Assembly (NCBI GenBank): GCA_036345935.2
Contig: JADWOT020000002.1
Span: 7,204,140 to 7,268,139 of the forward strand
DNA: 64,000 nt
DNA from: Taenia hydatigena
Taxonomy: Eukaryota > Platyhelminthes > Cestoda > Cyclophyllidea > Taeniidae
Reading direction: 5' to 3'
Shown: positions 50,801 through 61,254 of the stretch, piece by piece
Numbering within the stretch: the first letter of the stretch is position 1
How the letters are laid out: the number at the start of each line of letters is the position of its first letter
The notes under the pieces: generated by a model
Databases searched by the model: none
Seen by the model: the letters and a program-made list of their open reading frames with translations, nothing else
Told to the model about the DNA's origin: nothing
Position numbers and translations under genes: made by a program

Positions 50801-51685
50801 AATTTCTACTCCATTTAACAAAGTGAGGAAATCATTCGAAATCATGCGATATTGCCTGAGAATAAGCAGCGAGTCAAAAAGGAAGGTGTGCGGAAACGAC
50901 ACTAGCCGCAGACTTTCAAGGAGGCTTACTCGACTTGGCAATGCCCCTTTTAACATACTTATAGCTCGCTACTTCATTCGCCTTTACGTATATTGATGCC
51001 TACCAGCAAATTTCGTTTCAAATAGAGCATTGGCATGGCGTATATTGATGATTGTGGTAGTTATTATTGCCTTGTCAAAGACGAAGCATTTCACTTTATC
51101 TTGCAAACTGTCTTTAGAGCTAAGAACTCTGGGAGGAGGCCAGCTCACAATAAGCCTCTCCTAAAACCAGTTTCTTGCATTTTCGGCGACCTCATGGAGT
51201 TTGGTAGCGTTTTGAGAGGCGTTGCAGAGCTAAGGGGCCCGTGGCCAATGTACATTTGCGACTGTGAGCAAAGCACACTTGCGACGGCAATAGCTGACAA
51301 ACGCAGATGGTGACCAATGCGTGCGCTAAGGTGCACACTAGGAAAAATACGGTTTGAGGGGTAAGATCGCAGTAGAATCTAAACAAATCAATTTGGCCAC
51401 ACGTAATGTGTACAATTCGCGTTAGTCTTTTGTATCAATGCGGTAGGGTATTTGACATTTAATCACCGAATTTATTTTAAGTTGGTCCTGCTTTGCACGG
51501 AGAAGAAAGCAGACGTCTTTGGTTTTCGCTAAGTTGAGGACTTCCTAGGTCTAGCGTCAACGGAATGTTGGATTGAAAATTTGTCTTCTTATCCCTACTC
51601 CAAATCGACTCTAAAGACCCAAAATGCATTGTAAAATCGTAAGCACCGCGCGTCTGACCCATTCGTTTGGTGCATGTTATGAACA
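41881..51685. other. Long stretch without a recognised gene
   Basis: Nearly 10 kb without a supported gene. Frames of 60-94 codons were inspected, for example 41,956-42,213, 42,790-43,005, 44,288-44,572, 48,082-48,306 and 51,035-51,313 on +, and 45,096-45,374 and 46,911-47,180 on -. None shows a family motif with splice support. A short imperfect AT/GC-alternating run (ATAATAATAACGGTAATAA) lies at about 47,454-47,472 and an imperfect palindrome near 49,040. Intron sequence of neighbouring genes cannot be excluded. Confidence 0.4.
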
Positions 51686-52060
51686 CTATCCAAGTGGTTG
51701 CGAACTACCTATTGCTTTGACAGACTCGATACTGGACCGGCGCAAGCAGCTTAGCATACCAGACCTAGTGAGAGCTCCACTGAAATATATTTGTCTGTTT
51801 ACACCCTTAGAACTCCTATTTACAAGTTGAGTTAACGCAATTCGAATGCCGTCTTCGCCTTCTCTAATAGTCAGATGCCTTTGCCCTAAGGGTAATATCA
51901 TCAACTCATTTATAAATGGCGAGAAAAGCATCTTTAATTCTACTTGATCGGACTTGGTGGAAAAGGATTCCAAACGGACTTTTGGAAGACGCTTCGTTTG
52001 TAGTGAATTTATTGAGCTTTCCATGAGGCTGTGACAGTGGCAGAGGTCACTGTAAGACAT
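51686..52060 (-). pseudogene. 124-codon frame, possible retroelement gag relic
   Basis: The - strand frame starts MSYSDLCHCHSLMESSINSL and contains RLPKVRLESFSTKSDQVELK followed by MLFSPFINELM. The LPK-[LI]-x-F-S-x-(K/G)-...-F-x-x-F-I layout resembles the start of the gag-like domain of BEL/Pao and some Gypsy elements, where LPK-x-x-L-P-x-F-x-G is followed by W and a helical region. The Gly and Trp that normally follow are missing here, and no protease, reverse transcriptase or integrase was recognised alongside. It may equally be a chance frame. Confidence 0.2.
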
Positions 52061-55000
52061 GGTGCACGAGATAAAAGCATATCAACCTAGTAGGGAATAA
52101 AAGAGGGGCTTTAGAGAAACATTTGACTATTGCCCCTTCGACCGTTATAACGCGCAGGTTACTCAAATTCCTTGATTGCTGGATTCTTTAATTTAATAAA
52201 AATATGTGCACGGGATAATTGCCGATAAATAGGCTGAATTCAATAGGTTTCTGCTGCACACAATCATGCCCATTCTGAATTTCACTTTATTCATATAAAT
52301 ACTCACACATTTGTAGGCAAAGCTAGGTTAATCGCTTCACTTGGCAGGATTGCGTGCTTAAAGGAAGTCTGAGGGTTAAGGAGGTACATTCGATACGATT
52401 TGGTACCGAAGTATGGGGACGAATTGGGCGTCTACGGTGGCCGATATGTAAAAATAGGGGTCCACAAACATTAGAAATCTCCTTCTTTTAATCATGCTTA
52501 AAGGGAAGCTACAGGAATTATTGCTAAGAAGGCAGCAGATGTGTGCGAGTCAGTGCTCAAAAGCCACGATTTAACATAACCTGCAAGAATGCTGCATTTT
52601 TATTTAATTTTAATATTTACCTTCTTATACTGATGAGCATTTCTAATATTTCCCGCTATTAAAGTCAAATGGACAATAGAAGCGAAAATTCGAATTCAGA
52701 CAATACTGTCGCTTTGAAGCTATGAACAAATTTAGCGATTCTATGATTGGTTTTATTTTGCCTTTTTGCTTTGTTCCTACTACCATTGCTAAGCAAAGCA
52801 TTTCACCTGCCACCCATATGCATTTGAACCTTCCTGTAGTAATTTCCCTTATGCGCCTACATGTTGGCTGAAGGAGGTGTTAATAGACCAGCAAGCCAAG
52901 TGCTTGAAACGAAGATCCTGGCGGTTATGGGCACCGATTCCTCCAAAATTATTCCTGGGAGTCGAGGTTGTTGGTGAATTTTGTTGATATGGGTGCCAAA
53001 GAGGGTAGATCTGTTCTAGTGATCCGAATCCCTAACTATTCTGAAAACTAATTGACCACCATCCTTTTCCTTAAAGGTCCTGAAATTGTTCTTGCCAAAG
53101 TATTGATGTGTGTTGGCTGGCACAACTCAGCCAATGCTTTCTTAACATACCTTACATACGAAGCGCAGAAATGCCATAACACCAAGGGTTCTCTTACGAT
53201 CAACTTTCGATACATATCCTTGTGGTTTAACAGGTAGCAAATCTTCCATCCCAGCATCGAACGCCTTGTTGAGATTCAGAGGCCATGCAATACCCTGGAA
53301 AGAATAAGCTCTGAGCCTTGTCTGGATACGATTAGGCTAAAAGCATCAGGCAAGGTCGTCGGTAAACTTTGCAGGAAGACTTGACCTTAGGGAGTTGGGA
53401 GTCAAAAGATCCCTTACCTCGCTACAAGAAATGAGGAGATCGACAGATCTACCCAAAATAGAGTCTAACAGAAAAAAATGCTCATAGGACGTATGATGAT
53501 CCGATTCATATTCCGCAGTAAAATGCCTAGCGCTGGATCCAAATGTCTTTTCATGTGGCAGAGCATAGCATTGCCAAATCATCACAAAGATATTACGGAG
53601 AGAGTGGTTAAATTAAAAAGGACTTACGGAGAAGAGCTTTCAAATCCGCATTCAAAAGTGGAAGTTACTTGTGCCCTGTATTCCGGGAATAGACAACTAA
53701 CAGCGTACACGAAGGCAGAATCGGGAGTGTTTACCATGGGCCTAATTAAAATATATGCATGGATATGCGTGTGCAGTACCCAAAATAATGATACCCTTGC
53801 ATTTATGGTGGACAGATGGAACCCGGACGGATAATGTGATGAAATCGATACGAGAACAGGGGAACCAAGCGGATCGTGCCTTCGAACATTACCCCAAACC
53901 CTGTGAATACTGAATAAAATTCGCTCAGTGCGTAAGCAGTAGTAATCCTCGTCTCATTGACCAAACCTAACTAAATCTAAGTCTCAGTGAATAGAAGGAT
54001 GCGTAGTAGACGGCTAAGTCAACGAAGACTCGCTGTGGAAGTACCAAACTTGACAAAGCCGAAACGTAAGTTTAGTTTGAGGACCAGTGTTAAAATGACA
54101 ACTAACGGAATCCTAAAGACGTTTCTGACGCACGATTCTAAGCCCTAAGAATGTGGTAATTACTTCTCGATTTCTTTCGCATGGAAATGCGAAACTCAGG
54201 GATTCCGGCTACCCTCATAAAGCCTACCAGACCATCAGGTGATAATTAATCTTATCATCTTCAATCTTAGCCTGTCAATGATTGCAGACTGTAGAAAGGC
54301 CCGTTGCAAACAAAGCAGATGTGCGAACATGGTAAACACTAGAGTGGCCGCAGAGAGCCGGAAGATAAAGCGATTGCCAGCGTACAAACCCGCCAGGTGT
54401 GGACAAGGCTTTATGCCGGATCATAAATAAATGAATACACGTGGATCTAAGGCAAGCGCATAGCTCTTCGCGCTGTGAAAACTCGGTGGTGGAAACAGGA
54501 TGTCGCGTGCCTCGTCTACGACAGGTAGTGACTACGTACAACGACGTGGAAGGCAAAGGAGGTGACCTGATAATTGTGTTCCGATTTCACCAAGAGAGTG
54601 TCCAGAAGAGACCTAATTATTATGCATCGTGAATAAGCTTACCTAGGACTGCTTAAAAAGCAAAAAGCAAACTTCCATCCTGTTGCTCGACTTCAGGACT
54701 CAGTCAAAAATCCTCTAAAAAACAGATTTACCAGCCTTAAGGTTTTATCGCTAAGGCAAGAACAGAAGCGATTAAAAATCATTCTAAACTTATTTTCTAG
54801 GCGGACACGCCATCTATTCACGTAATGCGAGCTAATGTGAGAAGATCATTGAAAGATAATGGTGAGGCTGTGGCAAAATATATTCCACCCGGCTTCGAAA
54901 CTGGGAATAGGAAGCTATGTAAACAAAGGGCGAAAAGAATAAGCTTTTCCAAAAGTGGAAACTGCACTATTCTTCCTTTACTTGAACCTCTCCACAGCTA

Positions 55001-56117
55001 GCCTTGTGATTCATAGTCTAAATTCATTTAACACTAAGAGGTGTGCCAGTACAACCACACATGTAGAATGCAAATTTCCACCCACTTTTCATAAATCGAA
55101 AAATTTGCTTCCAGGAAAGGAGATGTTGGTTTCTTCCTTAGCATGAGGAATGGTAATTTGCACGCACCCTAATAGGCGTTTAAGCTAAATATCGGCAATG
55201 CAAATCATGCATTCAAACGTGCAAATTCTTATCGCGCAGATTGGACAACCGTCACGGCATAAAGTTGCACAAATGCGTCCGCTTAATGATGTGCCAGTGG
55301 AAAGGTACGCTTGATTGTCATAACGCGCTTAGAGTGATTGTCAACAGCCTTAGATTTAATGACGCCCGGCTCATAAATTAGTAGTACATTGCCAATGTCT
55401 GGAAGATTCTGGTGCATGGTAAGCAAAGAGACTTCGCCGCTTCCCGCTATTGATCAAGTTGTGCCAGAGGGCAACCAATCTCACATTTCATTCAAAAAAT
55501 AATGAGATGAAACAGGGTAACCCCAAGTAAGGAAGCAAAGCTCGTTAAATCCAACGGCAGGCGACGTGCCTAAGAAACCCGAAGTATAGCAAAAGCAGGT
55601 TAGTTATTTTAAGTTATGCTAGCAATAAAAGTACACCCAGCCAGCCTTAAAGCTTAGAGTGAAAGGATTAGAGAGCAAAGCTAAAGCTTTCACATTTTAA
55701 CGAAGTCGGGTCGATCATTTAGTGCACATCGGTGAGTCACTAGCAATAATATGGCCAAATAAAAGGGCAATTCAACGAAAGGGGCCAGTGAAGGCAAAGT
55801 GTGGTGTGGACTCCAACATCAATCCAAAGCGCAAGTTGCAAGGAAAGTAGCGCTTAATATTACAGTTTTGAGCGGATGGAATAGTGCAGCACAATAGGAC
55901 ATATCCCCGTTTCCTGATGAATGAAAGCACGGCTAAAGGCAACAATGAAACTCAAGCTTAAACGGCACAGTGAAGCCTAGGACCAACGGTCAGCAATGTG
56001 GCGAGTTCGGCACTCCCAAGTGCCGGAAATTCTAATTAAGTTAGAGATAGAATTCGCGCCGTACACCAATGAAGAGGCGAATCCATGACAGTGAGATGGT
56101 AGAATTGGACCTTCTAT
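52061..56117. other. Stretch without a recognised gene, with weak candidates
   Basis: No supported gene apart from the - strand candidate exon at 53,151-53,336. At 52,743 an ATG opens a hydrophobic start (MIGFILPFCFVPTTIAKQSI) of signal-peptide type, but no phase-1 donor follows within the frame and it lies 7 kb from the antigen-like locus 2, so I do not link them. Frames at 53,478-53,834 (+, 118 codons) and 54,239-54,632 show no motif. Confidence 0.35.
53151..53336 (-). CDS. Isolated candidate exon, unrecognised
   Basis: This 186-bp segment on the - strand is open for 62 codons, phase 0 at both ends, between acceptor GATGCTTTTAG and donor GTAAG|GTATGT. It encodes a protein-like sequence that includes SFQGIAWPLNLNKAFDAGME and DRKRTLGVMAFLRFVCK. 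The splice borders are better than average, but an open run of this length is expected by chance several times in 64 kb. No neighbouring exon with compatible phase was identified. Confidence 0.15.
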
Positions 56118-57435
56118 GACCACTTGACCTAAAATGCGCAATATTTCGCAAAGTTGCTGAGAGCATACCTTAACTTGACAAACGAGATGGTGCATGTACA
56201 CGACAGTGGTGTAGATATATGGAGCGAAACTGCATATGGGCTAGGGACTGGGAGAGACTTCGTGGTAGTAAGGGAGCGGTGATAGCAGCATTGTGCGGCG
56301 AATGTGTGGCGATGATAAATGGGTGGGTAATATTGCCAAATCTAAATGCATTAAGCTGAAAGGTAACGCAGATGGTGAGATAAGCAAGGCGGTGAGAGGT
56401 AGTGGGTAAGAAGTTATGTTTGCAAAGGAATCAGTAAACGATACTTTCCATGTGAATTGGGCACGTTTAGTATTGATATAGCTCGGGCTATGACTAAGAA
56501 TTGGCATTGTTTGACTAAGCTTACACGGACCACTTTGAAAAGGCGGATGCTAACATAGAGGAAAAGTGGGTGAAGTAGAAGGCACTGGCTCACTATTGGT
56601 TGGCATATTAACAGTTGTCTAAATAGGCAGGCTTTCCCATGCTATGCGAAGACAAGCTAAGCCAGGAAAAATAGAGTATTGGCGTTTTATCCAAAGTGAC
56701 ATTAACTGCGGCTCATAAAATACAGCAAAATGTGACCCTGCCATAGCACTTTCGCCAATGGACCACTCCGAGTGTTGACTTTGTGCATAGGGCTGACACT
56801 GCCTTCGTCGTTGTCACCTCTCGCCACGGTATTGTAGACCACGCACATGGGAGGCAAATTAGTGTTCCGCTTTTGGATGCACAGGGTGCAGATGGATGGC
56901 TCCCTCCTACCCCGTCCTACTCACAGGCATGGGGTTGACGAGCGGCACAACGGTGCAAGAGAGAAGAAATCGCGCCCCAATACTTTTACACAATATTGTT
57001 TGCCGTGCCCTCATTCGCTTTGTGATTTTACCAAGTCTGGTAGGGTGTTCTGTGTTGTATTTTGAACTTGTGAAGATATATGAGGTTAAGTGGGGCTGCT
57101 GAAACTGGTTTAAATAAGTCCTTATGCACCACAATGAGGTGAGTGGAAAAAAAGAAAGGCTTTATCTGAGCTTCAGCTAATCAGCTCTATTGCACTTGAG
57201 ATTCACCGAAGCACTTGTTTTGAGCTGCGGACGCGACAAATCGGTAAAATTATGCAATTTGTGATTTGGGCTTTGAATAATTTCAAAAGTCAAAAGCGGT
57301 ATAAGTTTACAATCTTTACATGGATCACGTTGATATACTATAAAAGGCAACGATGAAGTTAAGGTGAATTCAGTGTAGTGCAGCATGGTTTGCGCGTAAA
57401 AGGGGTAAATTGAGTTGCCTTGTAAGTTTAAAAAT
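56118..57435 (+). repeat. Dispersed repeat D2 (about 1.3 kb)
   Basis: This is the second copy of the D repeat, collinear with 23,868-25,300 and in the same orientation, with several internal deletions (for example around 56,620-56,690 and 56,790-56,815 relative to D1). The 3' limit is near TTGCCTTGTAAGTTT (about 57,415-57,430), matching TTGCCTTGTAGGTTT at about 25,275. It is directly followed by the purine-rich + strand of element E2. No coding capacity is shared with D1. Confidence 0.75.
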
Positions 57436-58089
57436 TTCGCAAACTTTTGTGCATGAAATGTCTAAAGAAAGTAAGACATTTGCAGCGATTAAAAAGCGAA
57501 GGGAAATAAAAAAGAGCAAAGAAAGTTGCGAGGGAAGGCGAGTGTTCGGCCTTGCCAATGGAGGTGGGTCGAGTCGTGTCGATGAGGAAGAGTAAGAGGA
57601 TGGAATGGAGAGGAAGGGCAGTGATGTATGTACATGGGTGTATCTATGCATGAGTCTATAAATAATACCAGCGGTAGTAAGATTTTGAATAGAAAATGGT
57701 AAACTTGGCTAAACATGTCTTGGTGTCACATGTGCTGGACGGCGAGATGAGATGACAGGTTTGTTAAGTAAAGCATTATCGTTTGAATAGATGATATTTT
57801 AATTAGCTGAAAAAAATACACTACTTATGATTAATTATAAGAAAGCAATGAAATGAAAATCCGTTTGAGGAATAATGATAGTAGAGTTGGATAATAGGTA
57901 AAACGGGCGTGACTGTATGTTTGTCATGAACATGTGACGGTAAAAAGACGAAATAAGATTATAGACTTAATGAATTCATGGGTATCCTTTGAATGAAAAG
58001 CGATGAGCCTACTTCTAGAATTAAGTGGTGAGACACAAGATACTAATGAGAGAGGGAGGGAGAATGGGGAGCCTAGCTTAGCGCTAAAA
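57436..58089. other. Purine-rich linker between D2 and E2
   Basis: The + strand is rich in A and G (for example GGGAAATAAAAAAGAGCAAAG near 57,500), continuing the composition of E2. It was not matched to E1, so it may be the rest of the E element that is missing at 31.65 kb, or unrelated. Frames of 75-93 codons on the - strand are by-products of composition. Confidence 0.4.
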
Positions 58090-58785
58090 TGGAAAGTCCT
58101 CTTTAACTGTTAGTAACTCGTAAATGGGAATAAAAGTGTGGAAGTGGAAATGGAGGTGCCTGCAAAGAATGTAGAAATGAAAGGAAGAAAAAGTGAAAGA
58201 AAGAATACGACAATGCATGAGTGCGGTGGAAGTAAATTTAATGCTTATCAATGGAACAGTATTTGGTGGGAAGGAAGGAAGGAAAGAAGCGTGAGGTAAG
58301 AAATGTTGCACAAGCGATGAGGGCAGGAGGGTGGTGAGAAGGAATAGTGGGATGGGGTGTGAGGGAGAGAGGAGAAGGCACATGCAATAGAGGTGGAGCA
58401 GGCAGAATGGAAGAACGTCTACTAGCATTCTATAAGTAGTTGCTGGGAAGGGGGCAGTAGATCTAACAGCAAGATGTAAGTAGTGCTGCCGGTGGTGGAG
58501 ATGTTTGAAAAGGATCCAGAGAGAGTTTGTGCTTGCATTGAGTGATATGGCTAGAATGACTGAGAGGTTGCCAATTAGAGTAGGTTGTTAGATAAATGAA
58601 CGAAGAAAGGGTGAGAAAGAAAGAAGGAAAGTAGAAGAGAAGTAGAATAAATCAATTATAAGGGAAGGATAGTAATGAAACAAACAAAATGCAAATAGTG
58701 ATAAAAAAGACAAAGAAAGGAAAAAGAGAATGAAAGCTGAATGGGTAGAGATGGGAGTAGTAGAGCATTCGCTAGTAGATTGTGA
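58090..58785 (-). repeat. Pyrimidine-rich element E2, unsplit copy
   Basis: The - strand matches E1 left (58,531-58,785) and E1 right (58,090-58,422) in order, with about 108 bases (58,423-58,530) in between that are absent from the E1 locus, where copy C is found instead. Strand asymmetry is extreme, with long C/T runs on the - strand. The surrounding purine-rich run continues to about 59,160 on the + strand and produces a 190-codon - strand frame made of Leu, Ser, His and Pro, which I treat as composition, not a gene. Confidence 0.7.
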
Positions 58786-59872
58786 GTAGCTGCGGTGGTG
58801 ACAGTGCTGGAATGGGAGAGGTGCATGGAAAGAAAAAGTGGGAATGATTGGAAGATCAAATGTATGGAGAGATGTTAAATTCAAATGAATTAGATGAAAG
58901 GTGTCTGGGTAGAGGCAGCTAAGGTATAGAGGAGTGGCAGAGGGAAGGCAGCCAAATACGCATGTGTGTTGGTGAGGGTGGGTGAGTAATGAGTGCAGGT
59001 GGTAGTAGTAGCAGTAGTTGCATGCGTGTGGGGGTGCGCGGGCGATTGGGTGGGATATGGGAGAGGCCGCAAGGGAAATTAGGAGGAGCAGAAGTGCATC
59101 TGCGTGTGCGAACTGTGGAATAGCCTTGGGTCTAGATATTCTGAACCAAAGTTGCGCCACCCAAACCGATCAAATTGCAGATAGGTTATTAAATCGAAAA
59201 ACATCTCCACAGGCGAAGGCAGATCGACCCAAAAAGCATTCGTTAGAATTGCATTACCACCGTTCAGACAACCAAGTATGCAATAAATATGGGCTTCTAA
59301 ATTATATTAATAAGGTTATGTGACGTGTTAGTGCCAATAAATAAATGCACAGTAGCACTATAAATGAATAAACCGATAAAAAGATGCAAGGTAATTTTGG
59401 CCTAGGTGGTAGTTGGTTAGTCGTGTCAACTTAGTTAAAAACCACCTGTGAATGAAATATTGTATCATTTTTCATCCACTGTAAATAGATTACTGCATAC
59501 GCACCAGTTGACAGTGATGTTTGCTTGTGAGTGGCGAGCATGTCACACGAACCGGATGTACGGGATGAGAATTGGCTGAGGCTATATTCCTACTTCCGCT
59601 GCGCTTCACTCGAAACCTTAGTTTCACCCCAACACATGTGTTTCATGATAATCTATGCACACACGATATAGGCTAATATTCATAAACACCTATCCTTAAT
59701 ACATTGAGCAATTCAATTGCTGCACTTCAAAGGCGACAAACGAGTAGTTGTGCCGCCTAACACTATTACTGTCATTGTGGAAGCAGAAAGAGGTGGAGAT
59801 TTCTGCTTCTAGGTGGTCCACAATATCCACAACATTTCTGCTGAGCAGGAAAATACATATCGTGTTTTGCAG
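58786..59872. other. Stretch ahead of antigen-like locus 2
   Basis: The first 370 bases continue the purine-rich composition of E2; the remainder is ordinary sequence. The signal exon and promoter of locus 2 would be expected here or further upstream. I looked for an ATG with a hydrophobic run ending in a phase-1 donor after Gly and found none that convinces. A 43-codon frame from the ATG at 59,539 is not hydrophobic. Confidence 0.4.
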
Positions 59873-60178
59873 AGGAGGCGAAAGAGACAAGGAAATCGCT
59901 TCCAGATAACTTCCAATGGACTTGGCCGGGGCCACACACCATTGCGTTAGTTTGGGATGTGGAACAGTTGGGCGGAAACTACGCAAAACAGATTAGAATA
60001 ATTGCACTTTCATCTCAGCAGTCTCCCTTACCCAGGACCACGAAAGGAGATTTTTCGCAGGGGATAATTACTCTTGGTGGATTGGAGGCCGACACACGAT
60101 ATCATGTGCTTGTATACTTGATTACAGATGAGAACTTTGCTGCTATATTTAATGGATCCATTAAAACAATGCCCTCTG
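59873..60178 (+). CDS. FN3 exon A of EG95/TSOL-like oncosphere antigen locus 2
   Basis: This 306-bp exon (102 codons) is phase 1 on both sides, between GTTTTGCAG and CCTCTG|GTAAGT. It encodes one FN3 domain: a Lys/Glu-rich lead (EAKETRKSLP), DNFQWTWPGPHTIALVWDVE as the B-strand region, then GIITLGGLEADTRYHVLVYL, with the L-x-x-x-x-x-Y-x-V signature of FN3, and the ending TMPSG. The layout and junction residues match the EG95/45W/TSOL18 oncosphere antigen family. Compared with locus 1, the B-strand block has FQW in place of FNW, so its sequon is lost; NGS near the C-terminus is the only sequon seen. The reading must be joined to an upstream signal exon that was not found. Confidence 0.85.
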
Positions 60179-60661
60179 GTAAGTTGGCAATTGTGATTGT
60201 GACGTACACCACCATATCAAAGGATGCCATGTCTGCCTGCATAGGGAAGGAAAAATGTGATTCTCTACCCATGCTCTATTTTCTCATTCCACACGTTGTA
60301 CTTTGTGAGTAAGTGGATATTGGGTAAGAAGGTATGTGGCAAGTTCCTATTACCTGACCCAATGCCATAAGATACGTAGCCGAGAAGATGAGCGTAACAA
60401 AACGCAGGCTATACTCACGAACTAAAAAGGGACATCTTCCACTACTTATGCTCTTTATTACAATGCACACACTCGAGTCGGAGGTTGACGTTCACAGAGA
60501 GCAAGTGATTTGTTGTGCCTCAAAGGCAAACAACTAATTCATTCTACTTGCCACCACCGCTGTGAAATGTCTTAGCATTAAGTGTTCCACATTTTCATTC
60601 CCAATGGATTCAGAATGCCTGTACAATTGCTGTTAATACCAAATACACTCTTGCTATGCAG
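60179..60661 (+). other. Intron between FN3 exons of locus 2
   Basis: This 483-base phase-1 intron runs from GTAAGT to GCTATGCAG. Both FN3 exons of this locus end in very similar sequence past the donor (GTAAGTTGGCAATTGTGATTG here and GTAAGCTGATTGGTGTGATT after exon B), which shows that the flanking intron start was copied together with the exon. Confidence 0.75.
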
Positions 60662-60955
60662 AAGAGAGAAAGGATGGAAAGAAACCACTTCCTGAACACT
60701 TCCAGTGGGAATTCGTGAAGCCAAACTCCATTGCGTTGAAGTGGAATGCGCAAGCGTTGGGCGGACACTACGCGAACCAGATTAAGCTGACCGCGGTTTC
60801 GACTTCTCACCCCTCCTCATCCATGATTAAAAGAGCAGATTTCGCACGAGGGAGAATCAATCTCGATGGATTGGAGGTCAACACACAATACCGAGTGTTT
60901 GTGGACACAGAGGCAACTGAAATATACGATGGGTGCATTAAGACACCACTTTCCG
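60662..60955 (+). CDS. FN3 exon B of EG95/TSOL-like oncosphere antigen locus 2
   Basis: This 294-bp exon (98 codons) is phase 1-1, between TATGCAG and TTTCCG|GTAAGC. It is a clear paralogue of exon A: PEHFQWEFVKPNSIALKW against PDNFQWTWPGPHTIALVW, ALGGHYANQIKL against QLGGNYAKQIRI, INLDGLEVNTQYRVFV against ITLGGLEADTRYHVLV, and ending in CIKTPLSG. It is four codons shorter, with the losses after the middle of the domain. The two exons of this locus are much closer to each other than to the FN3 exons of locus 1, so the duplication here is younger or has been homogenised. No sequon is seen in this domain. The product would be a secreted or surface protein with two FN3 domains, if a signal exon exists upstream. 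Confidence 0.85.
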
Positions 60956-61207
60956 GTAAGCTGATTGGTGTGATTGTAATGCGCTTCGCCATACCGAGGG
61001 ATGACATGTTTGTTTGCATAGAGAGGAGGAGAGTGTTATGGCAACAAACTGATCTGTCTCGTGGTCCACTCCGTCTGGCTCCGTTTGGCGCGCTAATAAG
61101 GCGTGCTTAAGCCTACCCGTTCGTAAGTACAAATTAGCAAGAGTTTGGACATGCTTACGACCGCGGCCCATTGCGCAAATTTCTGAACCTCTCTTTTTCC
61201 AACATAG
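60956..61207 (+). other. Last intron of antigen-like locus 2 (candidate)
   Basis: This 252-base phase-1 intron ends in an unusually good acceptor tract (CCTCTCTTTTTCCAACATAG). Its 3' end is only as sure as the terminal exon that follows. Confidence 0.4.
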
Positions 61208-61254
61208 GCCTTCGTGGTGTATGCAATGAGACAGCGTCACTCATTCGTGTTTAA
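61208..61254 (+). CDS. Candidate short terminal exon of antigen-like locus 2
   Basis: After the pyrimidine tract and CATAG acceptor, the phase-1 frame completes Gly and reads LRGVCNETASLIRV before TAA at 61,252-61,254. It is short and only mildly hydrophobic, unlike the membrane or GPI-type end of locus 1, and contains an NET sequon. The strength of the acceptor and the correct phase are the evidence. An alternative phase-1 continuation further downstream (after TTCGCACAG at about 61,680) also meets a stop within about 20 codons and is not hydrophobic either. The true end of the gene is therefore uncertain. Confidence 0.35.

Noticed and set aside
58588..59160. 190-codon - strand open frame rich in Leu, Ser, His and Pro, with a hydrophobic start
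   Set aside because: It lies in the purine-rich run around element E2. Its composition follows directly from C/T-rich - strand DNA, and the matching part in E1 does not keep the frame. I treat it as a by-product of composition.
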